53,201 bases of DNA from Bacteroides fragilis (lineage in GTDB: Bacteria; Bacteroidota; Bacteroidia; Bacteroidales; Bacteroidaceae): NCBI RefSeq assembly GCF_019583405.1, contig NZ_SZUU01000014.1:1-53201 (forward strand), in the 5' to 3' direction. The position numbers were made by a program, and so were the translations under genes. The notes below the pieces were generated by a model. The model made no database searches, was not told where the DNA came from, and was given only the letters and a program-made list of their open reading frames with translations. Positions 33,669 to 41,948 of this stretch are shown here, piece after piece; within the stretch, counting starts at the first letter, position 1; the number at the start of each line of letters is the position of its first letter.

Positions 33669-33845
33669 TCAATCTGCATCATATTCTACATCAATTATTT
33701 CTTCGGACTGATAAGCCACTGGCAATGTCATATCTTTCCGTAACATCCGCCACATATAGGTAATAGCGGTTTCCTCATCATCGGCATATACTTCCCGTAT
33801 TCCGGAGTATGAACCGTAATAATATCTTATAGTGTATTTATTCAT
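33669..33845 (-). CDS. Small unknown protein (58 residues)
   Basis: MNKYTIRYYYGSYSGIREVYADDEETAITYMWRMLRK is followed by an acidic end (EEIIDVEYDAD). The layout of a strand, a loop with DDEE and a helix is typical of small leading-region proteins. It fits neatly between 33651 and 33888 on the same strand. Confidence 0.6.
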   Translation of the reverse strand: MNKYTIRYYYGSYSGIREVYADDEETAITYMWRMLRKDMTLPVAYQSEEIIDVEYDAD

Positions 33846-33887
33846 TTCTGTACTGTTTTACGTTAATTACTAAAGATGAACTTGAAT

Positions 33888-34076
33888 TCACCGCTTAACT
33901 GTTATCTCTAAATTTAGGTATTTAAGAACCCTTTCTATGTCTGGTAGTGGGAAAGATCTTTGTCCTTTTAAGAACTTATTAAAGTTTATATAGTCAACCT
34001 CATTGTCAAGAGAGCACTTTCTCTGAGAAATTTTACGCTCTTTTAGTTGATTAATAATAGCTTCCCGAATCATCAA
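33888..34076 (-). CDS. Small Cro/C1-type HTH regulator
   Basis: 62 residues. IREAIINQLKERKISQRKCSLDNEVDYINFNKFLKGQRSFPLPDIERVLKYLNLEI has the five-helix layout of XRE/Cro domains with the recognition helix around NFNKFLKG. The start overlaps the preceding stop by 4 bases. It may bind the 20-bp palindrome overlapping the promoter at 34457-34480, which would make this short operon autoregulated. Confidence 0.72.
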   Translation of the reverse strand: MMIREAIINQLKERKISQRKCSLDNEVDYINFNKFLKGQRSFPLPDIERVLKYLNLEITVKR

Positions 34077-34414
34077 GAAGCTATTTTATACTTGTTTTCA
34101 ATTTCTGACTTTATGCGCCTCATTTCTGTTCGTATTTCTTCTGCTCTTTGAGTGAATATATCTATATTATAATATTCCTCTTGTAACTCCTTAACGGCTT
34201 CATTATACTCTGCCTGAATCTGAAAGTATCTTTCTCTCTTTGCCTTTGTTGCATCTGCAACAATAGAACTTCCGTAATACCCATGTTTTTTAGCGCAAGT
34301 ACTTCCATAATATTGTATGCCCGATGATGTTTCAAATGCATAAGTTCCTTTAAGTTCTGATTTTCCACAACATCCGCATTGGGTTATCTCTTCTGTAAAT
34401 CCTAATAGTCTCAT
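34073..34414 (-). CDS. Zinc-ribbon-like protein with a coiled-coil tail
   Basis: 113 residues. CGCCGKSELKGTYAFETSSGIQYYGSTCAKKHG at the N-terminus gives four Cys in a treble-clef-like spacing. From about residue 58 a charged coiled coil runs to the end (KRERYFQIQAEYNEAVKELQEEY; EEIRTEMRRIKSEIENKYK). It is the first gene behind the palindromic promoter at 34457 and overlaps the HTH gene. The function is unknown; nucleic-acid binding is plausible. Confidence 0.7.
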   Translation of the reverse strand: MRLLGFTEEITQCGCCGKSELKGTYAFETSSGIQYYGSTCAKKHGYYGSSIVADATKAKRERYFQIQAEYNEAVKELQEEYYNIDIFTQRAEEIRTEMRRIKSEIENKYKIAS

Positions 34415-34456
34415 AATCTTGTATTCTAAATTGTTATTATTCTTATTTCAGTATCA

Positions 34457-34480
34457 CAAATATAGTCATATATGACTATA
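34457..34480 (-). promoter_or_regulatory. Operator-controlled promoter
   Basis: On the minus strand TATATTTG (34457-34464) is a perfect -7 box. It overlaps a perfect 20-bp palindrome, TATAGTCATATATGACTATA, at 34461-34480. A repressor bound there would block the promoter; the HTH protein encoded two genes downstream is the natural candidate. Confidence 0.7.
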
Positions 34481-34581
34481 AAAACAAATAAAACCACAAT
34501 TATTTTTCAAGAAAATGAAAGATTTAACATTTAAACAGTAAATCCAATAATTCAAGGCGGTTTACCTCATTACTGTACTAT

Positions 34582-34791
34582 TTACTTTAAATTATCCTTG
34601 TACTCTGTGAGTAATTCTCTCGTTTTATCAGACATTATTTCTGTTTTAAGAATACCCTCAATCTCTTTCTTTTCAACGCCAGCAGCTTTGAGTTGCGCAT
34701 TTGCTGTCACGTCAAAGTCACGTTGTATTTGCGCTAATTCATCCGTATAGGATAAAAAGCAGTTCCACCATCCTTTATCGAATTGCTTCAT
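34582..34791 (-). CDS. Unknown small protein after the methyltransferase gene
   Basis: 69 residues, helical (KGWWNCFLSYTDELAQIQRDFDVTANAQLKAAGVEKKEIEGILKTE). It follows the methyltransferase gene by 17 bases. The only clear remaining feature is the Trp-rich N-terminus. A 167-base AT-rich gap follows it, before the palindromic promoter. Confidence 0.6.
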   Translation of the reverse strand: MKQFDKGWWNCFLSYTDELAQIQRDFDVTANAQLKAAGVEKKEIEGILKTEIMSDKTRELLTEYKDNLK

Positions 34792-34808
34792 TTCTTATCA
34801 GTTTTGGA

Positions 34809-35909
34809 TCATTTTCCTAAAAATAAATTTCTCAACATAGCATTATCAACATCTACTTGTGTATCAATAAGAGTACCTAATCCTGGCAGATGAACTATTC
34901 CTCCTCTTATAGGATTAGTTAGACTGTAATTACAGTGGTGACAAGTTTTCCGTTCTTGCAAGTTGTATTTCAGACATGAGGGGCAAATAACATAACCATC
35001 TTTTCTATTATATCCGTATGGATGTATGACAGCGTTTTTCCCTTTTATTCCCCATTGCTCTCCGGCTTGTATTGGCGGCAATTCTCCTATAGCTTCTATC
35101 GTTTGAATCCAAGGCAAACCGTCTTTCCCATATTCTTTATCAATACTGAAGTTTTGCCAATGCTTCATTTCTTTTCTATGGGCCAGAAATATTACCCTTT
35201 TACGCCTTTGCGGAACTCCATAATCAGCAGCATCATGTACTTGATAATTCATCTCATAACCTGCTTCATCAAAAGCCTCGCGAATCCAACGTACGAAAGG
35301 GCCCTCTTGCTCTCCTTTTTTCTTTCCAAGTGATAACAAACCCGGCACATTCTCCATAAAAACGACTTCCGGCTTACACACCTTGGCATAGTGAATATAA
35401 CGCAAGGGTAATTGGTTTCTTTTGTCATATTCGCTTCTGGAAGTGTTAGCAGTACTAAAGCCTTGACATGGTGGACCGCCAGCAAATATCCGGATGTCTC
35501 CAGGACGAATACCAATTATATCCATCCATTCTTCAGGTTCTAAATCCAAGATACTCCATAAGAAGAGATTCAAGCATGGCATTGGTTCAGATACGGACAA
35601 CCAATTATCCGGAACTCCATTTTTGAAAAGCCAATTCCCGGTAGTACCATTTCCCATATATTTCGTGAACTTTTTCATTTGCTTTGGAGTAGATGTTTCT
35701 GGAACATATAAATGGCTCCAACCTTTATAGCAGAGATTATACCAATATGTGGATATAGCTTCATGGGAAATGTCCATAGCAGAGATACATTTAAGTCCGG
35801 CTTGAATGAACCCCAACGATAAACCACCACAGCCACAGAAAAAATCCGCAAAGGTATGAGACATATCTGGAAACATTATGTCTGCCTGAGCTGTTTGCTT
35901 TTTAGTCAT
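34809..35909 (-). CDS. C5-cytosine DNA methyltransferase-like protein, with zinc ribbon, motifs IX/X not seen
   Basis: 366 residues. Motif I is FADFFCGCGGLSLGFIQAGL near residue 21, motif IV is GGPPCQGFS near 145, motif VI is VFMENVPG near 184, and motif VIII is QRRKRVIFLA near 233. The C-terminal part carries CPSC..CHHC, a zinc ribbon near residues 305-325, and ends LRNLFLGK. I do not see the usual motif IX or motif X (GNAVPP-like), so the enzyme may be truncated, diverged or inactive. No restriction endonuclease gene is nearby. As a solitary leading-region methyltransferase it could protect incoming DNA, if active. Confidence 0.87.
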   Translation of the reverse strand: MTKKQTAQADIMFPDMSHTFADFFCGCGGLSLGFIQAGLKCISAMDISHEAISTYWYNLCYKGWSHLYVPETSTPKQMKKFTKYMGNGTTGNWLFKNGVPDNWLSVSEPMPCLNLFLWSILDLEPEEWMDIIGIRPGDIRIFAGGPPCQGFSTANTSRSEYDKRNQLPLRYIHYAKVCKPEVVFMENVPGLLSLGKKKGEQEGPFVRWIREAFDEAGYEMNYQVHDAADYGVPQRRKRVIFLAHRKEMKHWQNFSIDKEYGKDGLPWIQTIEAIGELPPIQAGEQWGIKGKNAVIHPYGYNRKDGYVICPSCLKYNLQERKTCHHCNYSLTNPIRGGIVHLPGLGTLIDTQVDVDNAMLRNLFLGK

Positions 35910-35916
35910 ATTCTAT

Positions 35917-36189
35917 TCAGTTTCTATCTCTGGTACAAAGCAGGTATGTACCATAAACGAAAGGAAAACATATACTCAGTAAAAGGAATATCCGGCTCCC
36001 CACGGAAGGGGGGGAGGACAGGATCTCTGCTCTTTCGGCAAAGACACAAAGGACTATCGCTCCATATACCAAATGAGTTATTCCCAATGCTTTACGGCTC
36101 ATAATCATCCTATTGATTATTTTATAAAAGAGGCTGTTTTCCTTTCCTTGAGGTATGCTCTTTTTTTTGTCAAAATCTTGTTGGTTCAT
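35917..36189 (-). CDS. Small membrane protein
   Basis: 90 residues with two hydrophobic segments (ALGITHLVYGAIVLCVF and IFLLLSICFPFVYGTYLL). The hydrophilic N-terminus is basic, so it is probably cytoplasmic. The gene lies 7 bases before the methyltransferase gene in the same operon. No family is recognised. Confidence 0.6.
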   Translation of the reverse strand: MNQQDFDKKKSIPQGKENSLFYKIINRMIMSRKALGITHLVYGAIVLCVFAERAEILSSPPSVGSRIFLLLSICFPFVYGTYLLCTRDRN

Positions 36190-36207
36190 TCTTTTTATAG
36201 TTATACG

Positions 36208-36354
36208 TTAATACCTTGTTTCCTGTAATATTCTGCATCTTTTCTCTTTTTGCTCTTCGATTTTTAGATCGAGTTTAACAATACGATTAACGAGCCTTTC
36301 CCGCTTGGCTTCAAGTTCTTCCAGCTTGGCAGCCTGTTTTGTAATTAGTCTCAT
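36208..36354 (-). CDS. Small coiled-coil protein (48 residues)
   Basis: MRLITKQAAKLEELEAKRER continues as a charged heptad-like helix (RIVKLDLKIEEQKEKR). The start is 3 bases after the upstream stop and the stop is 18 bases before the next start, so it fits the operon. It is short but shows coding-like structure. Confidence 0.55.
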   Translation of the reverse strand: MRLITKQAAKLEELEAKRERLVNRIVKLDLKIEEQKEKRCRILQETRY

Positions 36355-36357
36355 TCT

Positions 36358-36522
36358 TTAGTTCCCTTCTGATTTGTTATTCTTATCATCTGTCATTTTA
36401 TCTTTATTTTTTCTCAGTGGAGTATCCCAAAACCAAGAGATAATAAAAATAACTCCCATACTCCACCATATTGTGGATGGCCATTGTTTTATTGTATCTA
36501 TAATTCCTTGTATTGTTTCCAT
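36358..36522 (-). CDS. Small single-span membrane protein (54 residues)
   Basis: METIQGIIDTIKQWPS leads into one transmembrane segment (TIWWSMGVIFIISWFWDT) and a charged tail (KDKMTDDKNNKSEGN). It lies tightly between same-strand genes. Confidence 0.55.
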   Translation of the reverse strand: METIQGIIDTIKQWPSTIWWSMGVIFIISWFWDTPLRKNKDKMTDDKNNKSEGN

Positions 36523-36595
36523 ATCATACCTTATTTTCTATTTATCAAATTCTTTCAGGAACCGGGCTACAGCTGTCACCATCGGAAATATCCCA

Positions 36596-36751
36596 TTAAT
36601 GTTTCTCTCCTACGTCTTTATCTTTCTGTCCTAATTGTTTGTGGCGTGAAGCATAAAGAGGGGCTATCACTATAAGCATACATGCAATTCCTAATACAAT
36701 GCAGGATAATAGCCGGATCAGGTAATCTGCTTTTTCTAAATAATCTTCCAT
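36596..36751 (-). CDS. Small single-span membrane protein (51 residues)
   Basis: MEDYLEKADYLIRLLSC runs into a hydrophobic segment (IVLGIACMLIVIAPLYA) and a basic/acidic tail (HKQLGQKDKDVGEKH). The layout is like that of its 54-residue neighbour. It starts 22 bases after the preceding gene. Together these form a set of tiny membrane proteins in the block after repeat copy E. Confidence 0.55.
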   Translation of the reverse strand: MEDYLEKADYLIRLLSCIVLGIACMLIVIAPLYASRHKQLGQKDKDVGEKH

Positions 36752-36773
36752 ATCACATAGGTTTTAAGTTGAT

Positions 36774-37052
36774 TTAGTGATCATTACCTATCATATCTTT
36801 TCTGATAAGTTCAGCTTCGATAGAAGATAATTTTGGCAATTTAACCATATCAACACATTCTTTCTGAAAAGCAATAACATCTTCAATAAGCATCTGCCAA
36901 TCAAAAAGAAATTCTTCACTACACCCGTGTTTTCGATAAATATCTTGTGCTGCCTTTAATATTTCCACAGCACAGATATCTGTTCCCTGAAATACTACCG
37001 CCGGAATTTCGTTATTCAAGCAGGAGTTAAGTAACTTACGCTGATCTTTCAT
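36774..37052 (-). CDS. Unknown leading-region protein
   Basis: 92 residues, soluble (MKDQRKLLNSCLNNEIPAVVFQGTDICAVEILKAAQDIYRKHG; DWQMLIEDVIAFQKECVDMVKL). Mostly helical, with no motif recognised. Its start overlaps the preceding gene by 17 bases, so it is coupled to it. Confidence 0.68.
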   Translation of the reverse strand: MKDQRKLLNSCLNNEIPAVVFQGTDICAVEILKAAQDIYRKHGCSEEFLFDWQMLIEDVIAFQKECVDMVKLPKLSSIEAELIRKDMIGNDH

Positions 37053-37245
37053 TGTTTCTTTGTATTTTCGTTAAACATTCCTCTAATTTTTTTGTATACT
37101 GGTTACGTAAAAATTCTAATTTTTGAGATGCAAAACTACCATCATAAGTCCTGTATGTAAAAGAGGCTTTCACGTGATAGTTATACAAATTGATAATTCT
37201 TCTATGCAACCATCTCAAATATTGATAATCTTTCTGTCTTTTCAT
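37036..37245 (-). CDS. Unknown small basic protein, first gene after repeat copy E
   Basis: 69 residues, basic and aromatic (MKRQKDYQYLRWLHRRIINLYNYHVKASFTYRTYDGSF; FLRNQYTKKLEECLTKIQRNNE). The ATG is 26 bases from the TAAGTTTG box of copy E, matching the arrangement at copies A and B. A nucleic-acid-binding role would fit its charge but is not shown. Confidence 0.66.
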   Translation of the reverse strand: MKRQKDYQYLRWLHRRIINLYNYHVKASFTYRTYDGSFASQKLEFLRNQYTKKLEECLTKIQRNNERSA

Positions 37246-37271
37246 TACGATTACTTTTTGTTAGTTATTTC

Positions 37272-37630
37272 AAACTTAATGCTCGTTTAGATTTTGAGAC
37301 CAATCTTTTTTAGATCGTATTTTTGTCTCTGTTCGTCGGACGACTTTTTTTTTAAAATCCACTTATGCCCTTATTGAGTTTATCGACCTGATCTTTTCAG
37401 CCATATCAAGTAGGAGATAGGATCTGCAAGACTGAAGTGAAAAATACTACCCGCAGGGCTGGAGATTTTTCTCTTCACCCTTGGGCTCGGCCTTGCAGAT
37501 GCGTACATCTCCGGAAATACCTTTGCTGACAAGATCCAGGCCGATTCAATAAGGGTATAAGTACCGCTTTGAGGAGTCCGACATCAGGAACAGAGATAAA
37601 AATACGAATAGCACAAAGTCCGCTCTCCTG
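37272..37630 (-). repeat. Repeat module copy E (right part missing)
   Basis: Matches copies A, B and D from the left edge through CCGCTCTCCTG, so it holds the whole nested quasi-palindrome and the TAAGTTTG promoter box (37271-37278 on the minus strand) but lacks the right-hand hairpins. It lies between the end of the tra run (37685) and the long leading-region block. Confidence 0.88.
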
Positions 37631-37684
37631 AAGCAAAGCGAAAGGGAATAATCAAAAACTAATACCTAAAAGATCGCATTCCAG

Positions 37685-39316
37685 TTATTCTATAGAAAAG
37701 ATATCTTCTAATATTTTTTCATAATTGGCTTGAACATCAGAGGGAAGTACCGGGTTGACAACCGGTATCTCCTCTTCATAACCGGGATTATATTGATTAA
37801 ATCGTAGATGAAAGTCTCCAAAATTAGAATGTGCAGCACTACCAACAAATTCACCGGCCAGGAGTCTAGTAAAAAAGTGTCCTTCATATCTTTCTTCCTT
37901 CACCGTGCTAACGGTAACGCTATGGCTGGATGAATTAGAAGAAGATCCGGTTGTTCTGGATTTCTTATCAATTTCGTGTTTCCCAAAGAAATTCGGATAA
38001 GATTTAAGTGCTTCGGGATCCTTAGTTCTTCCCAGGAACATATTACTAAAGTTACTCTCCACACTGCTACGATCCAGTTTGCTATATATTTTTTCTAATT
38101 TCGCTCCTGACTGAGTGAGTAGAACAAAGCTACAAAGATATTCACGCAGTACAGAAGGAAGTTTTTCAAAGTCCCGTATTTTAAAAGTGGTTGCTTCATC
38201 CAGAAAATAGACAAATGGAACTTTATTCTCCATAGTGAATTTTCTGGTTGATATACTCATTAACATTGCTATGATCGGAGAAATGCTTCCCTCGATAGCG
38301 AAAGAGTTACAGACGGATAATAATTTGGGCCGTTTCGGATCAATCAGGTCAAAGTCAAAGTCATCTCCAGACAAGACATACATAATGTTCTTGTTAAAGG
38401 CCACCTTACTGAGCGTATTGGTTAAAGTTCCCATAATACTTGCCTGGGTTCGTTCAGAATCCTGAGAATCTATAAACCCAGATGCCAATGCTTTGGATTC
38501 GGGAGATCCCAATAAAAATTTAGTCAGTCTTTCCTTCCCGGCATGGATTACAAAATTGGCAATATGAGGCAAGGTGCAGTATTGGGGATAATCTTTGTAG
38601 AAACGGTATGCAGTTCCTTTCAAGACACCTAATCCGAATCCGAACCATTCATCACGTTTTGCTTTTTCTTCCTGACAGGAAGATAAAAAGTCATCCATAA
38701 GCTGCATTAGCAGATTTTCATCTCCAAGTACTTCCGGTTTAATAGGATTAAATCGGTACGAGCGTGTCAGATCGGTAAAGCTGACATAATAAAAATCAAA
38801 GGGATAGTTATGCTTTTTGCAAAGATTATAGGCAGTTTTTGTATAATCAAAGTCCTTATAATCGTATATGAATCCCGCAAACTTATTTATAATGTATTGT
38901 TCCAATAATGGTTTCCCAATTGATTTTGTCTTACCGGCATTAGCTCCACCATAAACCAGAAAATTATCAAATGGGTCAGCAAAAGTAATCTGTTGTGTTC
39001 CTGCATTCAATGTAAAACAATACTTCTCTTTTTTATTAACATTATTATTTTTCGTCATACTGAAATAAGTTATTCCCATCAGCATCGAACTGACAAAAGG
39101 AGTAACTTCAGCCCATGATACTTCTTTAGGTGATTCTCTGGCCAGATCCAGTGCTATCAAAGTAATCGAAGCTGAAAATGACAAATTCACAATAAAATTA
39201 TAGATCTTCTTTTTAAAGAAGGAGAAGCTGAAAACAATAAAGTTTGCCAGGCATGAAGCCAGAACCAACAAAACAAACTGCAAGTTATTGATATCAAGTA
39301 TCGCCATAACCATCAA
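37685..39316 (-). CDS. VirD4/TraG-type coupling protein (T4CP)
   Basis: 543 residues. Two N-terminal transmembrane segments (about residues 7-30 and 33-55) and a third hydrophobic stretch near 75-95 precede Walker A YGGANAGKTKS near residue 122 and Walker B VYFLDEATTF near residue 372. FVLLTQSGAKLEKIY is typical of TraG/TraD/VirD4 ATPases. It should bring the relaxosome to the type IV secretion channel. It is the last gene of the tra run, just before repeat copy E. The start could be any of the first three Met (39316, 39313 or 39307). Confidence 0.92.
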   Translation of the reverse strand: MMVMAILDINNLQFVLLVLASCLANFIVFSFSFFKKKIYNFIVNLSFSASITLIALDLARESPKEVSWAEVTPFVSSMLMGITYFSMTKNNNVNKKEKYCFTLNAGTQQITFADPFDNFLVYGGANAGKTKSIGKPLLEQYIINKFAGFIYDYKDFDYTKTAYNLCKKHNYPFDFYYVSFTDLTRSYRFNPIKPEVLGDENLLMQLMDDFLSSCQEEKAKRDEWFGFGLGVLKGTAYRFYKDYPQYCTLPHIANFVIHAGKERLTKFLLGSPESKALASGFIDSQDSERTQASIMGTLTNTLSKVAFNKNIMYVLSGDDFDFDLIDPKRPKLLSVCNSFAIEGSISPIIAMLMSISTRKFTMENKVPFVYFLDEATTFKIRDFEKLPSVLREYLCSFVLLTQSGAKLEKIYSKLDRSSVESNFSNMFLGRTKDPEALKSYPNFFGKHEIDKKSRTTGSSSNSSSHSVTVSTVKEERYEGHFFTRLLAGEFVGSAAHSNFGDFHLRFNQYNPGYEEEIPVVNPVLPSDVQANYEKILEDIFSIE

Positions 39317-39378
39317 ATTAATCTTTTATACTGTTTTATGCTATTTCTACTCACCGTTCAGCTTCTCCATCAAATTTG

Positions 39379-41178
39379 CTACAATTTAATGTGAGAATAA
39401 TTCACAGAAGGATTTGTATTTACGATATACTCTAATCCCCCATTAGCATATTCATTATTTTCATCCATAATCAAACCCTCTGTAACATCCTTCAGCATTT
39501 GCAATGTATTGTCCGAATCACAACGCATCAAAACCCATGTATCAGTACCATCAGCCTTGTAATACAAATGCACTGCCGGAGCATAAATATTCGGATAAGT
39601 TCTAGCAATTGATATATTACAGGTTATTAATCCATTATAATATTTATCAGACTTTGAGAGATCTACTCTAACTCGGCCTATTTCATCTGACCAGGATATT
39701 CCATCATCTTTCCATTGCTCGTTAAATTCACCCGTAAAAGTACGTTCCCATACAGCCCTTACTTCCCCATGTAAATCAACTCCTGCACGATTTGTCATGC
39801 AAAATAACATGTTGAAAGGAGTATTTAACTTAACCGTAGTAATAAATACATTTGAGGGGCCTTTCCCTTCAACTTCTAATGTTCTACAAGCCGGTATATC
39901 AGTAGAAGCCTGAACCGTATATATCCAGTCAGCATCTTCCACATCTCCGGAATAGCGAGGCATAAACCACTCCTCAGAACCTTTGTTCTGGAACAATGGT
40001 TTAAGTGAATACGTCCCCGGAGCACAATTCACATAGCAAGGAATCGTCCACCCTCCGATACCTTTTTTATCGATCTTCACGTTATAAGCCTGGTATTGTT
40101 CAACAAGCTGATCTCCATCATACAATGCCATGCGTATTTTACCTTCCCAAGCATCCCCATAATTGTAGACAAAAGCAGAGAAATAACGGCTCTCACCACG
40201 AATAACAGTCCGTCCATAATCACCATAGTTAGCAGACAGTCTTAGCATGGATCCGGAATTACTACCTACGACGATTTCATCCTCTTTCCCATACTTCTCC
40301 CAATACTGAATATCCAATTCTACATCATCGGGTGTAGGCGGTTCGCTCATCTTTCTTAAGTTCAGAGTATAAATATACTCGTATCCCGGCAACCAATTAT
40401 GTCCTGTAGGAACCACATAATCGCACACTTCGCCATCAACAGTTACATGAAAAACCACTCCTGAAGTTTCTCCTATAACAGTAGGGAGAGAAATAATGCT
40501 GGTTTTCTTTATATTGGCATCATCCAGAAGATAATTACATTCCTGGGCTAAAGTGGTCTGCTCTCCGGACTGAGAAATATTTCCGGTAGAGATATCCATT
40601 GTACCTTTAGTTTTTACTCCTTCTATTTCTATTTTAGTAATTTTACCGGCATACTGATAATCATTCTTTTTAATCTTGAATGAAACAAGTGACATAGCAT
40701 GTTTCATTGAAATGTTGGCGGTACTGGCATCAAGAGTCGCTGTCGAAGCGGTTCCATACAAGTAGTCTGTCTGAGAAGTCGATTCCACAGGTATTGCTTT
40801 TCCGTTTCCCGCATCTGCCGTGTATGGATAATAGCTATAAACAGTTGCCTGAGCATCTTTCATTTCCACAGCCTTATGTGTCCAAGCATCTTTTGAAAAG
40901 ACTGCCTGCATATTTAGAAACTCCGTTTTCCCGTCATAAGCATTATCAAGTTCTCCATTCGTTATATACAAGCCTAATTTATCATCCTGTATAAACTGTT
41001 CTATTATCCCTCTTGTTTGCTTTATTTGTTCCAACACAGGAAAGATTTTCATGTACACAGCCTCAGGTTCCGGTGTTGGTCCGGGAGGTTCTGGCGTTGG
41101 AGGAATGATAGGATTATCATCACTACAAGCGACACAGCATAACACACATAAAATAGCACACAAATGATGTCTTTTCAT
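39379..41178 (-). CDS. Fimbrillin-like lipoprotein with a large unknown C-terminal region, within the transfer genes
   Basis: 599 residues from MKRHHLCAILCVLCCVAC, a lipoprotein signal (lipobox CVAC); the longer reading from 41262 would begin inside the upstream gene. A Pro-rich linker (PPTPEPPGPTPEPE) follows. Residues to about 290 show fimbrillin motifs (TRGIIEQFIQDDKLGLYI, YSYYPYTADAGNGKAIPV, SQTDYLYGTAS, ISMKHAMSLVSFKI). The remaining 300 residues are beta-rich, with Ig-like strands (SRYFSAFVYNYGDAWEGKIRMAL; GTYSLKPLFQNKG), and unrecognised. The ATGA overlap with the upstream membrane protein shows coupling. A surface mating adhesin or pilus-tip role is inferred from position. Confidence 0.85.
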   Translation of the reverse strand: MKRHHLCAILCVLCCVACSDDNPIIPPTPEPPGPTPEPEAVYMKIFPVLEQIKQTRGIIEQFIQDDKLGLYITNGELDNAYDGKTEFLNMQAVFSKDAWTHKAVEMKDAQATVYSYYPYTADAGNGKAIPVESTSQTDYLYGTASTATLDASTANISMKHAMSLVSFKIKKNDYQYAGKITKIEIEGVKTKGTMDISTGNISQSGEQTTLAQECNYLLDDANIKKTSIISLPTVIGETSGVVFHVTVDGEVCDYVVPTGHNWLPGYEYIYTLNLRKMSEPPTPDDVELDIQYWEKYGKEDEIVVGSNSGSMLRLSANYGDYGRTVIRGESRYFSAFVYNYGDAWEGKIRMALYDGDQLVEQYQAYNVKIDKKGIGGWTIPCYVNCAPGTYSLKPLFQNKGSEEWFMPRYSGDVEDADWIYTVQASTDIPACRTLEVEGKGPSNVFITTVKLNTPFNMLFCMTNRAGVDLHGEVRAVWERTFTGEFNEQWKDDGISWSDEIGRVRVDLSKSDKYYNGLITCNISIARTYPNIYAPAVHLYYKADGTDTWVLMRCDSDNTLQMLKDVTEGLIMDENNEYANGGLEYIVNTNPSVNYSHIKL

Positions 41179-41651
41179 ATTTTTATAATGTTTGTAATTT
41201 TTCTCCAAAAATAGACCAAAATATCCCACGCCACAAATAAACAGAGAAGATAACCACACCAATTTGGTAATACTTTAAGAATCACTCCACCACACAAAGA
41301 CAGCAGCATGGCATATAAGCACCAAAATATGTAATATTGCGATCCTTCTCTATTCGATATCATCTCATGTAACCTATTTCCTATACACCCATAAATAATT
41401 TTGTGAAGTGCTAAAGAGTATAAGATTATTAAAAGAAATACAGAAAAAGCCCCTTCATGTGAGGGATTCGAATGCAGTAATAACATCCCCACAAAAGCAC
41501 AGGTAGGCAGAATAAACCGTCTCCAGATAGCTTTCTGTCCGGTATTTCTCTTCTGTCCCATTTCTTTTTTTAAATAGCGGTAAAGCCACCAAAGGAATAC
41601 TCCTGGTACAAGCATTACCATAAACTTCAATCCAAATACAATACCATCCAT
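41175..41651 (-). CDS. Membrane protein with about four spans, coupled to the fimbrillin-like gene
   Basis: 158 residues with hydrophobic stretches at about residues 5-25, 45-62, 68-90 and 110-145. A basic loop (KKEMGQKRNTGQKAIWRR) separates the first and second. No family is recognised. Overlap with its neighbour suggests joint function; an inner-membrane export, anchoring or exclusion role is possible but not supported by motifs. Confidence 0.7.
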   Translation of the reverse strand: MDGIVFGLKFMVMLVPGVFLWWLYRYLKKEMGQKRNTGQKAIWRRFILPTCAFVGMLLLHSNPSHEGAFSVFLLIILYSLALHKIIYGCIGNRLHEMISNREGSQYYIFWCLYAMLLSLCGGVILKVLPNWCGYLLCLFVAWDILVYFWRKITNIIKI

Positions 41652-41930
41652 CTATTCCTTCTTTTCCCAATATTTGCTTAAAAGATGAAAAGCCTCCATG
41701 AATTGATTTACTCCTTCAGTTTGCTTCTCTAGTTCTTTCTTTAATTCATCTCTTTCTTTTCTCATTACACTAAGCTGCTGCAATAATACCGGATAATTCC
41801 TAAGAACGGTTTTAATGGCTTTACTGTCAGTAGCCGATTGAGTCAATCGTTTCACTTCTTCTAAAGCCACTATCTCCCGCTCTGTAAGAATCACCTCTTT
41901 TCTTTTCTGTAAAAATGGATCCATCCGCAC
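41652..41930 (-). CDS. Small coiled-coil protein
   Basis: 92 residues, mostly helical (EVILTEREIVALEEVKRLTQSATDSKAIKTVLRNYPVLLQQLSVMRKERDELKKELEKQ). The first half resembles small RHH or antitoxin-like proteins and the second is a coiled coil. It heads a subset of genes with its own TACCTTTG box upstream (41949-41956). The stop is 1 base from the next start. ATG at 41924 is an alternative start. Confidence 0.66.
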   Translation of the reverse strand: MRMDPFLQKRKEVILTEREIVALEEVKRLTQSATDSKAIKTVLRNYPVLLQQLSVMRKERDELKKELEKQTEGVNQFMEAFHLLSKYWEKKE

Positions 41931-41948
41931 ATTAAATTAGCAACTGTA

